This document shows, piece by piece, positions 47,950-61,998 of a stretch of DNA of 64,000 nucleotides. The translations under genes were made by a program, and so were the position numbers. Position 1 is the stretch's first letter. Each line of letters starts with the position of its first letter. The DNA lies in assembly GCA_009823395.1 (NCBI GenBank), contig CM020506.1, positions 22,070,001-22,134,000 of the forward strand, given 5' to 3'. This stretch comes from Thamnaconus septentrionalis. Lineage: Eukaryota; Chordata; Actinopteri; Tetraodontiformes; Monacanthidae. The notes under the pieces are model-generated. The model was given only the letters and a program-made list of their open reading frames with translations, did no database searches and had not been told where the DNA came from.

Positions 47950-48760
47950 ATGTTTTCAAAAATAACCTCAAATACAGACCATGGCACACAAGAGGAAGAT
48001 CGTAGACGCAGGGGTCAGTCAAGAAAACTTTCCTTTCAGAATCGGAAGACGTCAAGCAGCAGCGTCAACTCAGAAGTGGCAGAAACCATACATACATACA
48101 TACATACATACATACATACATACATACATACACATACATACATACATACATGAAGCCTTAGATGTTGTGGCATAGTTGCAGCAAAAAGGATGGAGTCGAC
48201 ATGAAAACAAGGCTGAATGACTCAACTATGCAGGTGCCCTGGACCAATGAGACATTACCAATGAGACATTATTTCAAAAGATTTCAAGAAGGCAAAAGTG
48301 AAGCACGGTGGAGGTTCTGAGACAGTTTGTGTTGACATTTATGCAAACGGAGTCAGGGACTTGCTCAGTGGTGAGAAACACAGGCAGATGCTTATCCACC
48401 GCCATGCAATACAATCAGGTCAATCGCCTTGATTGAGTTGTTATTTATTCTGTGGTTGAACAAAGCAAAACATACAACCATTAATAACTATATCTCAGAA
48501 CATGAGGCCCTGATTTTTTGATCCCTCACCTCTCATCTCAACATCATTGAGTCTGTCTGAGACGAGATCAGGAGTAGAAGGGGTCATGTTTTGAGGAAAC
48601 CATATGTCCATAGCAGATCTGTGGTCACTTCTGCAACATGTTTGGAAGAACCCGCCAGTTCTTTCTAAAACTGCGCAGGTGAACCTAAGAAGTGATGCAG
48701 TTTCGAAGGCCCAACAAATACTGATAATTAGATTTGTCTTCTTTGGCACAGTAAGTGGTT
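47950..48760 (+). pseudogene. Decayed Tc1-family transposase
   Basis: In broken frames the plus strand reads VKHGGG, then YANGVRDLL, and HRQMLIHRHAIQSG, matching the central catalytic part of fish Tc1 transposases. Further on, LNIIESV is followed by a stop where Tc1 has Trp, then DEIR. An ACAT microsatellite (48089-48150) interrupts the 5' part. It is a fossil with no coding capacity. Confidence 0.75.
48089..48150. repeat. ACAT microsatellite
   Basis: Tandem CATA units with one CACA variant inside the decayed Tc1 relic. Confidence 0.92.
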
Positions 48761-50559
48761 TGGAAAGTGGTCATGACTAAATCAGCTGAATAAATAGTAT
48801 GTTATCTGTTGCAGTTTGTTATTATTAATCAAAATAAATGTGTACACACCACAAATCTCAGCAGTCAAAGTGCATCAGTAATTATTTATTCAAACATTAA
48901 AGTGAGGCAATGAGCCGTGTTACCACAGTGATTAGGGATTTGTCTCAGCAGTGTTGTCTCATGCCTGTTCAGGCTGCACTGCATGTGACCCCTCATGTGC
49001 TAACAGCACAGTTCAGGAAGAAATTAATCCTCCCCACAGAACACCTGACTGAACATACCACAAACAGGCCCCTATTAGCTTCTCTCCTCGTTAGCCTCCA
49101 CTGCGTTAGCCTCCACTGGTATCTCCATAACCAGTTCTTTCATTACGGTGAATTAACTCAGCCAAACTACTACAACAATATTACAGCAATAATTTGTAGA
49201 GTGTGGGAAAGTGTGGGGGGTGAGAAAATTCAGCTTTCTAGGAAAATTCTGAGGAATAACATCTTGTGTAACAACTTTTGTGTGTCACAAATTCACTTTT
49301 ACAACATAAAATTATCCAAATGAACTGGCATTCCTCACACTTCCTGACATTTATACATCTGTCCAGCCCTCAATCACACGTGAGACTTCATTTCTAAGGA
49401 ACTAAGACGTGTGGCGTCATGTAACTGGCCAGATAAAGCCTGTGGGTGTGATCATGTGCACCACTGTTACGAACACTTCCGCACCAAAGAAACAGAGGCT
49501 GTTTTCTTCGTGCAGTCATGAAGAGGCGCAGTGACACACACACACACAATGCCTTATGACCAGTACAGGCTTAAGTACAGGCTGCTTAAATGCAACATAA
49601 AATATGTGTGTGTGTGTGTGTGTGTGGTTGTGTCTTTCCACACACACAAATTAAGTTTATTATTTCAAGGTTGCCATACATTTATGTATACATTTATACA
49701 TACATACATACATACATTTACTCTTACTTTTGTTGTTCTTGTCATTCATTTTATTCCTAATATTTCAAATAACACAAAGATCTACTAGAAATGGGGCACT
49801 TATTAAAGTACCACTCAAATCTACCATTCAAATTGAGTTTCATTGACTGTCAAGCTAAACAAGCTTCAGCATGTGGTTTTAGATAAGAAATATCAGAAGA
49901 AGCGTTATTTATTGGTTGGTTTAATTGGTCTCCATATATGGTGTGGAAAGTGCTGCGTTGTGACTTGCAGCTGATGCAGTGTGCATTAATTGACTTTTTT
50001 TTAATTAATAGATGGTTTGCTAAAATATAGAACATCACAACATAAAAGATGTTTTTATGATTTTACTGGGACACAAACATATACAAAAAAGGCTCGCTTA
50101 AAGGTTTAAAAATCAACATGCGTATAGTGAACTACATTTTACTTTATTTGCATAATTCCAGTTACAATTATAACCACTAGATGGGGGCATTGTTCTAGTT
50201 CATGGATCTGATTTCAACTTTGGAATGGAAAATTGAGATTAAAAAAAAGTAAAAATATATACATGTCGTCCTTGTTATCGTATCAACACTGGATCCTTGC
50301 AAACAAGAATCTTTGTTCGTTTTTGTAGTTTTTGTTTGCCCGCATGGCGAATTTTTTATCCAGTGAATTCCGCAATATAATCTTACCTTAATCAAAATCA
50401 CCAAAATCTAATGCGCACACATACACACATGCTCTCCCATGCCCTTCGTCATCTTCAGTCAAATACTACGTCACTGCGTTTATTGTGCGTTTATTTGTGC
50501 AAATCACAACTGGACCTGTACACGTTGAATCCACTCAAAACAATCAATGTAGTCTTCTT
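48761..50559. other. Distal cdk2 upstream region, no gene seen
   Basis: AT-rich unique sequence with a short TG tract near 49605-49625 and a CATA run near 49700. None of the open frames has recognisable similarity or splice context. Confidence 0.55.
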
Positions 50560-51244
50560 TGAAAAACGAATCACCTCCCACTTCCGCCAGCAACGTCATC
50601 GACGGAAAAACGTCACCAGCGACGTATGGCGGTGTCTGTGAGATGCGCTCGTTCTGTTTCACGCTGACGTCCCGGTCATACGCGGAGCCATCCGTCCGCA
50701 GGCATTTACTGGAGGAAAAGGGTTAAGCAATTAAATGTACTTTAAGTGGATGGTTTGTATTGTCTATGTGTACATTTTTTAACAGATAGTCGGCAAGAAT
50801 CGCTGCCTTATTGAGATGTATCACATAACCCCCGGTGGAACCTGGAGCCGTCGGTGCATCGCGAGTGAATATCGAACGCGACCCGGCTAGCGCGGGAAAC
50901 GCTGTTGTATTGGGTCAGAAGAAGCACCGGGAATCAACGGCCACGCTAAGTTTTTCCCCAGATAACAAACTTATCGAGGAAAAAAAAAGCAACAAGTGCC
51001 TGCTATTGCCATCTGAGAAGGGTTGTGAACCGCTTCATCCTTGGGGGAACCGAACCACTGCCCTCTGGCTTTGATGTATCCGCAACAGCTGAAGTGGCCC
51101 GGAGTTGTTGTAGGCTAACGGCGGTTGTTGTCGTTAGTCGCCTTAGCCGCCGAGCACTTACTGGCTCACACAAAGAGTGGAGCACTGCTAGCTTAACCCT
51201 GCTAGCCAAACAAACTCTTACAAACCCTCCACTTACTATAGAAC
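50560..51244 (+). promoter_or_regulatory. cdk2 promoter and 5' UTR region with E2F-type site
   Basis: The sequence becomes CpG-rich upstream of the cdk2 start codon. It contains GCGGGAAA at 50892-50899, which is a full E2F consensus on the opposite strand, an ETS-like CTTCCG near 50581, and a CRE-like TGACGT near 50664. E2F control fits a gene needed at the G1/S transition. The exact transcription start is not determinable. Confidence 0.5.
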
Positions 51245-54813
<3,569 letters not shown>

Positions 54814-55715
54814 GGCTCTGAGTCAAAGCATCACATGTCGTTTCAGTGCAAACAGTTGGAAAAAAAAAAAAAAAGACATTGTTCTCATGTCCAAAGCTGC
54901 GTTCAACTGCTCGGACAACAACATGCGGACACTACCTTTTTCAATGGATGTTTTTTCAAGTTTGAATCCAACTGTCAGTTGGTCCCAACAGTTTGAGTCC
55001 CGAGTGTCGCGTGTCAAGTGGTGATGTTAAATAATAACAAATGTTTAACTGTCAGTTTCAGCATTGTTGTCTTTGTATATTTATGTTCCATTTGCCACGT
55101 TTGATTGTTCATGTTGTAATAAGTGACTGAGGGAATCGCCCGATTGGTGGAGAAATAGGACAAACAAATTTCTGCCGTGGAGTTTCTAACGGGAGCAGTG
55201 CGCTGGGCTCGGTGGTATCCTGATTGAAGTAGTTCAGCAGCTAGGTTTATATTCTTGTTGTTGTTGTTTTTGGGACAGTGCAAATCACAGTTGTGCTTTT
55301 TTGGGGCTGAGCAGCAGCTGAACGACAGAAGTGGTCACAGCTCCGGGCACAAAGTGTAGCACAAGGAAAATGGTAAGCTGCTGTGAAAAAACAGGAAGCG
55401 AGAATTGTTTTTATTTCTGTTGATTGCATTCTCTCAAATTTCCAAATTATTTTGAAATGTTGATGAAAAAATTTCACGTTTTGGCTCAAAAGTGAATTTT
55501 GTAATTGAGGTTTGTTGGCAGGGGTACGCACCAAAATATTTTCTGCTTTGTACATCCAGATGTTCAAATACTCGTTATTGCAGTTGAGGTTTTTAAGAAT
55601 TCACTGTGCATATGTGTCTTTCTTACTCTTGTTTTTATTCCAAACCCACTGGTTTTATGGATGTTGCTCCTTTACAGTTAGAGAAAAAAATAAATTCATT
55701 TAAATAACTGGCATC
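54814..55715 (+). other. Probable cdk2 3' UTR
   Basis: No coding potential follows the cdk2 stop. The first AATAAA in the right orientation is at 55689-55694, which would give a 3' UTR of about 0.9 kb. An A-run lies at about 54860-54874. Confidence 0.45.
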
Positions 55716-55900
55716 TTCTTTGTCTGTGGACCCTAAATCACAGTAAAGCAGTTCACCACTGGCAACAGTGAATTAAGTTACAGTTAGACGAGTACCTCCT
55801 ATTACTCTCTCAACACCGGACACTGTAGTAGACCTTTATGTTGGCTACTGCCTAACTGTAACCATTTGTTGTTCCATGTAGTATTAACAGCAATACTATA

Positions 55901-56206
55901 CAGTGGTGGGAAAAAAAGTTTTGAGACACCCTCAATTTTTACTCAATCCTAATTATTCTCATTCAGTACTTGCCAAAGGTTTTTTTTGTGTGTCTTTCAA
56001 AAGGTTTGACTGCGTCAGAAGCACACAAACACATGGAGATTATTTAGAAATCCAGTAGTGAGCTGGATGGAACAGTGCAGCACAGTGCAGCATGTGGGAA
56101 AATGTTGGTGACTACACAGAAATTATCTGCAACTCGAAGACCTATGGCTGATTCTTAGTCCAATCGCTAATGCATGAGGTGTCCAAAAACTTTTTTCTAC
56201 CACAGT
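55901..56206. mobile_element. Tc1/mariner-type short inverted-repeat element
   Basis: The left end CAGTGGTGGGAAAAAAAGTT (then TTGAGACACC) and the right end, the inverse of CTGTGGTAGAAAAAAGTTTT, form about 28-bp inverted repeats flanked by TA. There is no open frame; it looks like a deletion derivative of a Tc1-like transposon. Confidence 0.7.
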
Positions 56207-56783
56207 TATGTACATCATGTACATTTGTTGAAAGGCCACCGCACAGAGAAAGACAATGATGTATTTAGTAGACATACATTTTAAAATAAGCAGCATTTCT
56301 CCTGAAGTTAAACTGCACTTTCTATGACTGATGACACCACAATTTCAGAAGGTATTTGTGGTCAATAAACTAAGTTTCAAACAAACTGTCATTGGATGAG
56401 ATCAGTTGCCTCGCCTCCAAGCAATGGGCACACTAGAAAGAATGTTAGAACTATAGACTAAAAGCATTGCTCAATTCTGCCAGTGGAGACAGCAAAGTCT
56501 GTAATGACGTCGGAAAAACAAACGGACAAACTCCCAGTGTTCACGTGTTTACTTTATTTTGATGGTGAATAAAGAGAGGCAGAGATGGGAGGAAAAGCCA
56601 TCCATTAACTACTGGAAAAGTGTAATAAGGGTTCTTAGATACTGCATGGAAAGAAAAAAAACACATTAGCAGGAAGTTATGTCATCAGTACAGTACAGTA
56701 AATTGATGCAGCAGGAGGCACCATAATGTGAAAAGGAAGTGCAGTGCGATGTGAGTGGAAGTCTCATTCGGACATTGCGCTAA

Positions 56784-57163
56784 TGCAGCGATGGAAAAAA
56801 AGATTTTGGACACTTCATGCATTTGTGATGTACTGTATTGTGGTTGAACTCTGTCCTAAGTCTTTATTTGCAGTTTATTTCAGTGCAGTCACCAACATTT
56901 ACCCACATGCTGCATTGTGCAATGTTCCGTCCGGCTCAGAACTACAGTAGATGTTTCAGGAAGATGACGCCACTTGCAATACATCCAGAGTACAAGAACG
57001 ACAAAAATTTAGTTTTCTTTTTTTTTTTCTCATGATCAATGAAAAACAATATCATTTCTGTTTGTTTGTTTGCCTCTGATGCAGCCAAACATTTTTGAAG
57101 TACACAAAAAGAAGAAATTAGCAAAAAATTTTAAGGGTGTCCGAAAACTTTTTTCTACTACTG
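56784..57163. mobile_element. Tc1/mariner-type short inverted-repeat element, second copy
   Basis: The right end GGGTGTCCGAAAACTTTTTT followed by CTACTACTG-TA is the same terminus family as the element at 55901-56206. The left end GATGGAAAAAAAGATTTTGG is more decayed. No open frame of interest. Confidence 0.6.
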
Positions 57164-57459
57164 TACATATGGGAACAACAAGATCTTGAAAGGTTTGTAA
57201 CTACAAACATTAACATTAACTGTGTGAAACAGATGCAGCACTACAACCCTACACGTGGAACCCACACCAATGACGGTTCGTCAATTTATCAGTGTTGGAT
57301 GCGACTTGAATGCTTTTTCTCTGTCCTCCGTTGTCATTTGAAAAAAAGAAAAAGTCCACAAGATGTTGTTTTATTGACTTTATGTTAAAACGGTGTTGGT
57401 TTTCACAAGTAAAGTTAAGCAAGTTGAACGTTGTTACGTCTATCTCAGTGGGTCTTGAA

Positions 57460-57756
57460 CGGGCGTGGGCAAACTGCGGCCCGTTAAGCTTTGGAACCCG
57501 GATCGGCGAACTTGAAGAAATCATAATAATAGTCAGTAAGTCAGAAAACAGCTGTATTTCATCCATTTTTTCAGTGTTTTAAGAGTCATTTCAATAGAGC
57601 TAAAAACCGGGGGCTTCAAAGACTCAGATTTTGTTGTAATGCTTTTGTTAATTTTCAATAGACATTAAAGCACATGTTTTCTACTCATCCCATAATATAT
57701 ATTTTTTCTCCTATGAGGTGGCTCACCAAAACACTTCAAACAGTTTAGCCGCCCCT
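57460..57756 (-). mobile_element. hAT-like non-autonomous element, second copy
   Basis: It shares with the copy in cdk2 intron 5, in reverse complement, the ends (GGCGTGGGCAAACTGCGG) and internal stretches such as ACAGCTGTATTT, AAGAGTCATTTCAATA and TTTCTACTCATCCCATAA. It is shorter by internal loss and is diverged at its right end (GCCGCCCCTGG). Confidence 0.75.
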
Positions 57757-57800
57757 GGTCTGGACTCATCCGACGAACATGTCGGTGCGAAACCTTTTGG

Positions 57801-58255
57801 TTAAAGGTAAAGTGTAGAATATTTTGAGATTTTGAGAAGAAGCAGTGATATCGAGTGGTTAAATTTTAGATTACAGTGCTCTTTCGCTCAACCCCTTCTC
57901 CCTCTCCTGAGCTTGCTAGTGAACTACGGTGGACTGCGCTCACAAACCTAGATAACTCGTCCACCTTCTTCTTCGCTGGTTTGTTTGAGGACGCGAGTGT
58001 TCACCCTAAATACGAAAGGCAGCTGGATTGTCCACATCAGGCTTCCTTAGAAAAGTAGTGCTGCAAGATGGCAGCTAAGACCGATGATTAATGTAAATTC
58101 TAAAAATTAAAAATAAGAACCGTTCTAAGGTTAGGAAAACCAGATGACTTAAATTGTAGTATACACTTTTATTAGTGTATTTATGGGTAGTATGTCAAGC
58201 TTTTACCAATATAAAAATCATAAATCAAGCCAAATTTTAAACACTGCACCTTTAA
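57801..58255 (-). mobile_element. Inverted-repeat element family A, copy 8 (full long form)
   Basis: It starts TTAAAGGTAAAGTGTAGAAT and ends AAACACTGCACCTTTAA, with TTAA at both ends. It lies just beyond the 3' end of olfml3. It contains a minus-strand AATAAA (plus 58168-58173), the nearest such signal to the olfml3 stop codon. Confidence 0.87.
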
Positions 58256-58338
58256 GAATGCCAGCAGTTCAAACCGCTATAGTTTTGAATTAGGTTTAGG
58301 TGTGCGTGTGTGTTAAGAAATGGACGCCTGGTCAACCC

Positions 58339-59680
58339 TCACACCTCCAGTTTCTTCTTCATGGCCAGCCTGTAGAGGATCTGGTAGCCGTCGTCCCAGG
58401 CGTACAGCAGCTGCTCCTTGGGGTTGTACTTCAAACTGGCGTGGGCGCCGTAGCGCTTGGGGAAGTAGACGAGCGGCGCCTCCTCGTCGGCCACCACGCC
58501 GTTGGCGTCGAACACGCACTGGATGCGGGAGCGGCCGGGCTGCTGCGTGTTGTACACCACGTACAGCGTGCCGCAGATGACGAAGGCGGCCTCGGCGTTC
58601 TCCCTCGCGCACGGCGTGTCCCACGTGTGCTCCACGTCCAGCGTGTCGGCGTCCACCTTGGCGAGCGAGACGTGGCGCTGGTCGTGGCGCGAGGCGTAGA
58701 CGGCCCACAGGCCCTCCTCGTCCACCGCCAGGTCCACCACCGTGTCGGGGCTGAGGCCGTACACGGGCGCGTGGTCTCGCGCCGGGAACACGGCGCTGTC
58801 GACCGCCGTGCCGTTCCTCACGTCGTACTTGATCACCCTCGGCTCCCCCTCCTCGGCGGACCGGCTGACGTAGTAGACGTGGCCGCGGTGGACGACGTGG
58901 CCCGTCCCCCTCCAGCGGGACGGCAGCCGCAGCTCCGTGGACGGGGTCAAGCCGCCCTGCGAGCGGGCAAAGTCTTGGACGGAGGGGAACTCGTGGACGG
59001 TGTCGCCGTCCGTCCCGTTGAAGACGTAGACCTTCCCGGAGCCCAGGCTGCTGTCTTTGGCCCACGTGCCCTGCGGCCCTCCGACGTGCTTCAGTATCTT
59101 CATGGCCTTGATGCTGGAGATCATGTCACTGCAGTCTGGAGGGGGGGGGAAACGGAAGAAACCAGGAGCAGTTTTCACTTGACAGTTTGGCAGTCGGATA
59201 TTGACTGGAATCAAACACATTGTGGCCTCCGTGAAGTGGGAGCCAAAATTTGAATGCAGGTCATGCGTGTCTGACCCTTCGCTGAGCCGAAATGCAAAGT
59301 GCACGACTCAGCCTATCGAGGTTGGCTAGTAATGTCATCTTTAACAATAGCCACGTCTTGAGCAAAGAATATGAACTGTCAACGTCGAGATGCTGACTCA
59401 GAGTTTAATAAGATTAAACTTAAAAAACGATTTTGTGCATCAATCAACCCACATGCTGAACGCCAAAGCAACTTCTAGATCAAAGGAGGAGGTGAAGGGA
59501 TGTTTATGTTGTGTGTTCTATGTGTATGTGTTTATTTTGTGTGGTGTGTGATGTAATGCACTGCATTGTACACTATGGACAATTAATGTTGCATTTACGT
59601 GTTAAGTCTCAATGGAGCAACTGAATGGGCGCAAAACAAATTTCAACCTGTCTGGCAAATAAAGTATTATCTATCTATCC

Positions 59681-59716
<36 letters not shown>

Positions 59717-59788
59717 GTCTGTCTGTCTGTATATCTATATATCTATCTATCCATCTATCTATCCATCTATCTATCTATCTATCTATCC

Positions 59789-59887
<99 letters not shown>

Positions 59888-59888
59888 C

Positions 59889-59923
<35 letters not shown>

Positions 59924-59992
59924 CATCTATCTATCTATCTATCTGTCTGTCTGTCTGTCTATCTATCTATCCATCTATCCATCTATCTATCC

Positions 59993-60047
<55 letters not shown>

Positions 60048-61998
60048 CATCTATCTATCTATCTATCTATCTGACAATAATTCAACAATTGTATTTCTTA
60101 TGATGCCGCTTGTATCTTCAACAATGTCCTCCGCTCATCGTTTAATGCCATAAACAAGAGAAGCGGAGCTGTTTATGACGACTATCTGCAACGTCACCCC
60201 TGAATCCCATCAGCGTAAGATGACAGCGGTCAAACCTGGAATCATTTCTATTGTCTTGCTCTTTGAGGGGACAAAGAGACCCTCATCCATCGTTATTTAT
60301 GACACCTTGTCAACACACCAAGCCCTTCTCATCGTTGCCTCGTTTCAGATCTTCAGAAAGCTGAACTGTCGATGTTCCAGCAGGCGTGCATGACCAGATC
60401 AGGACGGTGCTCCAGCCTTGTTCTGCGTTTCACCTAGGAATGTCATTTATGACTGTCTGATCATTTTGTCATCGCTTTGTGGGGAGGAGACAACTAAACA
60501 ACAGCTGGGTCGTAATGTCGGACATTTATCGAAAATAATGTTCACAATGTTCCCATTTTCTCTCAGTAATTTCGATCCAGATAAAACAAGCCATTTTCTT
60601 TGCCCAGTGACTGTTTCACATATTTATTCCGCCTAGTTACGGTTGTGATTCATGTGTTTGGATGTTCTGGGCTTCCCCAATAAAACCGCACATTTATTTC
60701 TGTGAGTTTTTTTCTTTTTCGAGAGAAACTATGAAAAGCGCACCAACTCGAAGCAGTTTTTTTTTTTGTCTCTCTTTTGTGATTTATCATCACTGTGAAT
60801 GTGAGTTGTGCATTAGTTTGTGGTCGATTCAAACCAAACGTAAGTGTTTTCATGTCAATCATGAATAATGACTGTGTTTTTCGTTGTAGTTGTTGGGTTG
60901 TTGTTTTTTTTTAACCAATTGCCTACGAAAGAATGTAACCTCACCCGATTGTTTCAAGTACTTGGCCTTCTGCTTCTCCTTCACCAGGGTCACCTGCTGC
61001 TCAATCAGCTTGTCGTCCACGTCCACACACGGCTGCGCTCCGTTCTGCGTCTCCAGGTAGTCCAGCTCGCGCTCCACCCGGTCCACCCGCGTCCCCACGC
61101 TGTCCAGGCTGCCTCTCAGCACCTCCTTCTCCTTGTCCAGGTTCTCCAGCTGCGCCACCATCTGCTGCTTCAGCTCCCGCAGCTCCGAGGCGTAGCGGGC
61201 CGTCTGCTCGTGCCACAAGGAGATCCGATCCTGTTTAATAACCGGGGAGAGAAAAGATTTTTTTTTGTGCGTGTGCGTTGAAGTTAGTCAAAGCTGAAGT
61301 TTTGCAGGTTCTCACCTGCATCGCTCGGATTTGACTCGCAGGAACCGTGAGTAACAGTCACAGGGCAAAGCCCATAATTTGAGGTTCTTCCTTATTCAGT
61401 AAATAGGCCGAGGCGGAAAGGAATAATAAGCAGGTAGGGCGGCGAGTAGTCACTTTGCTAAAAATGTCATTCAGTAAAAGAATTAATCCTCCCAGCCTGT
61501 TCCGTGTGTTAATATGACCTCTGACCCCTCTGTAGAGGGCAGGCTACAGGAGGGATTTTTCCTCCTGATGATCTATAAAGTCGTAAATGGCAAAAAAAAC
61601 AAAAAAAACAATGCACATCTAAGGATTTGAAGTGAAATAACATGAATTATAAATTAATTGTGCAGCATCTATGAACCTCTCGACCTATCAGAGATCAAAA
61701 AAGCATTTTTTTTTTTCACCTGACAGATTCCACATTCTTCCTGTGGGGTATGCCATTTATTTTCTTTTAAATACAGCGGCTTCTCCGAGCATTTCGGTCA
61801 CATCTGCATTCCATTGCCTTTGCCCTGCTGTTCCTGGAAGTTTCCTCTCCGAGGGATTTTGGAGCCCAGGGCTCGGCAGGGAGCAAGAGTGAGTCTTACC
61901 TCAATAGCGAGCAGCCGCCGCTCCAAGTAGTCAATCAGCGCTTGATGCTGCGCAGTCGCAAGGGAGGCCAACATAACCAGAACAACAAGTCCTTTCAT
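58339..61998 (-). CDS. olfml3: Olfactomedin-like protein 3 (3 exons, 393 aa)
   Basis: OLFML3 is a secreted scaffold glycoprotein; family members are reported to bind BMP1/tolloid and chordin and to act in dorsoventral patterning. Exons, gene order: 61900-61998, 60945-61230, 58339-59135 (1182 nt, phases close). The N-terminus [16 protein letters not shown] is a signal peptide followed by [16 protein letters not shown]. Exon 2 is a coiled coil ([17 protein letters not shown]) ending near [12 protein letters not shown]. Exon 3 is the olfactomedin domain, with [57 protein letters not shown] and YAWDDGYQ. The domain Cys pair (DCSD and DTPC) is present. Length is close to the human 406 aa. Teleosts carry two copies (a and b) and I cannot tell which this is. 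Exon 3 is far more GC-rich than its surroundings. Confidence 0.92.
59560..60072 (+). repeat. Very long ATCT microsatellite (about 400 bp) with retroposon-like leader
   Basis: From about 59668 to 60072 the sequence is almost pure ATCT with scattered CCAT and GTCT variants. Immediately upstream, CTGTCTGGCAAATAAAGTAT is typical of a LINE or SINE 3' end. It lies inside olfml3 intron 2 and yields artefactual Ile/Ser/Tyr-rich open frames. Confidence 0.93.

Noticed and set aside
58300..59253. 317-codon plus-strand frame and overlapping Arg/Pro-rich minus-strand frames
   Set aside because: They are antisense or out-of-frame images of the GC-rich olfactomedin exon. The olfml3 frame alone shows the conserved domain and splice phases.
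59599..60153. Ile/Ser/Tyr-rich frames of up to 184 codons
   Set aside because: They are translations of the ATCT microsatellite.
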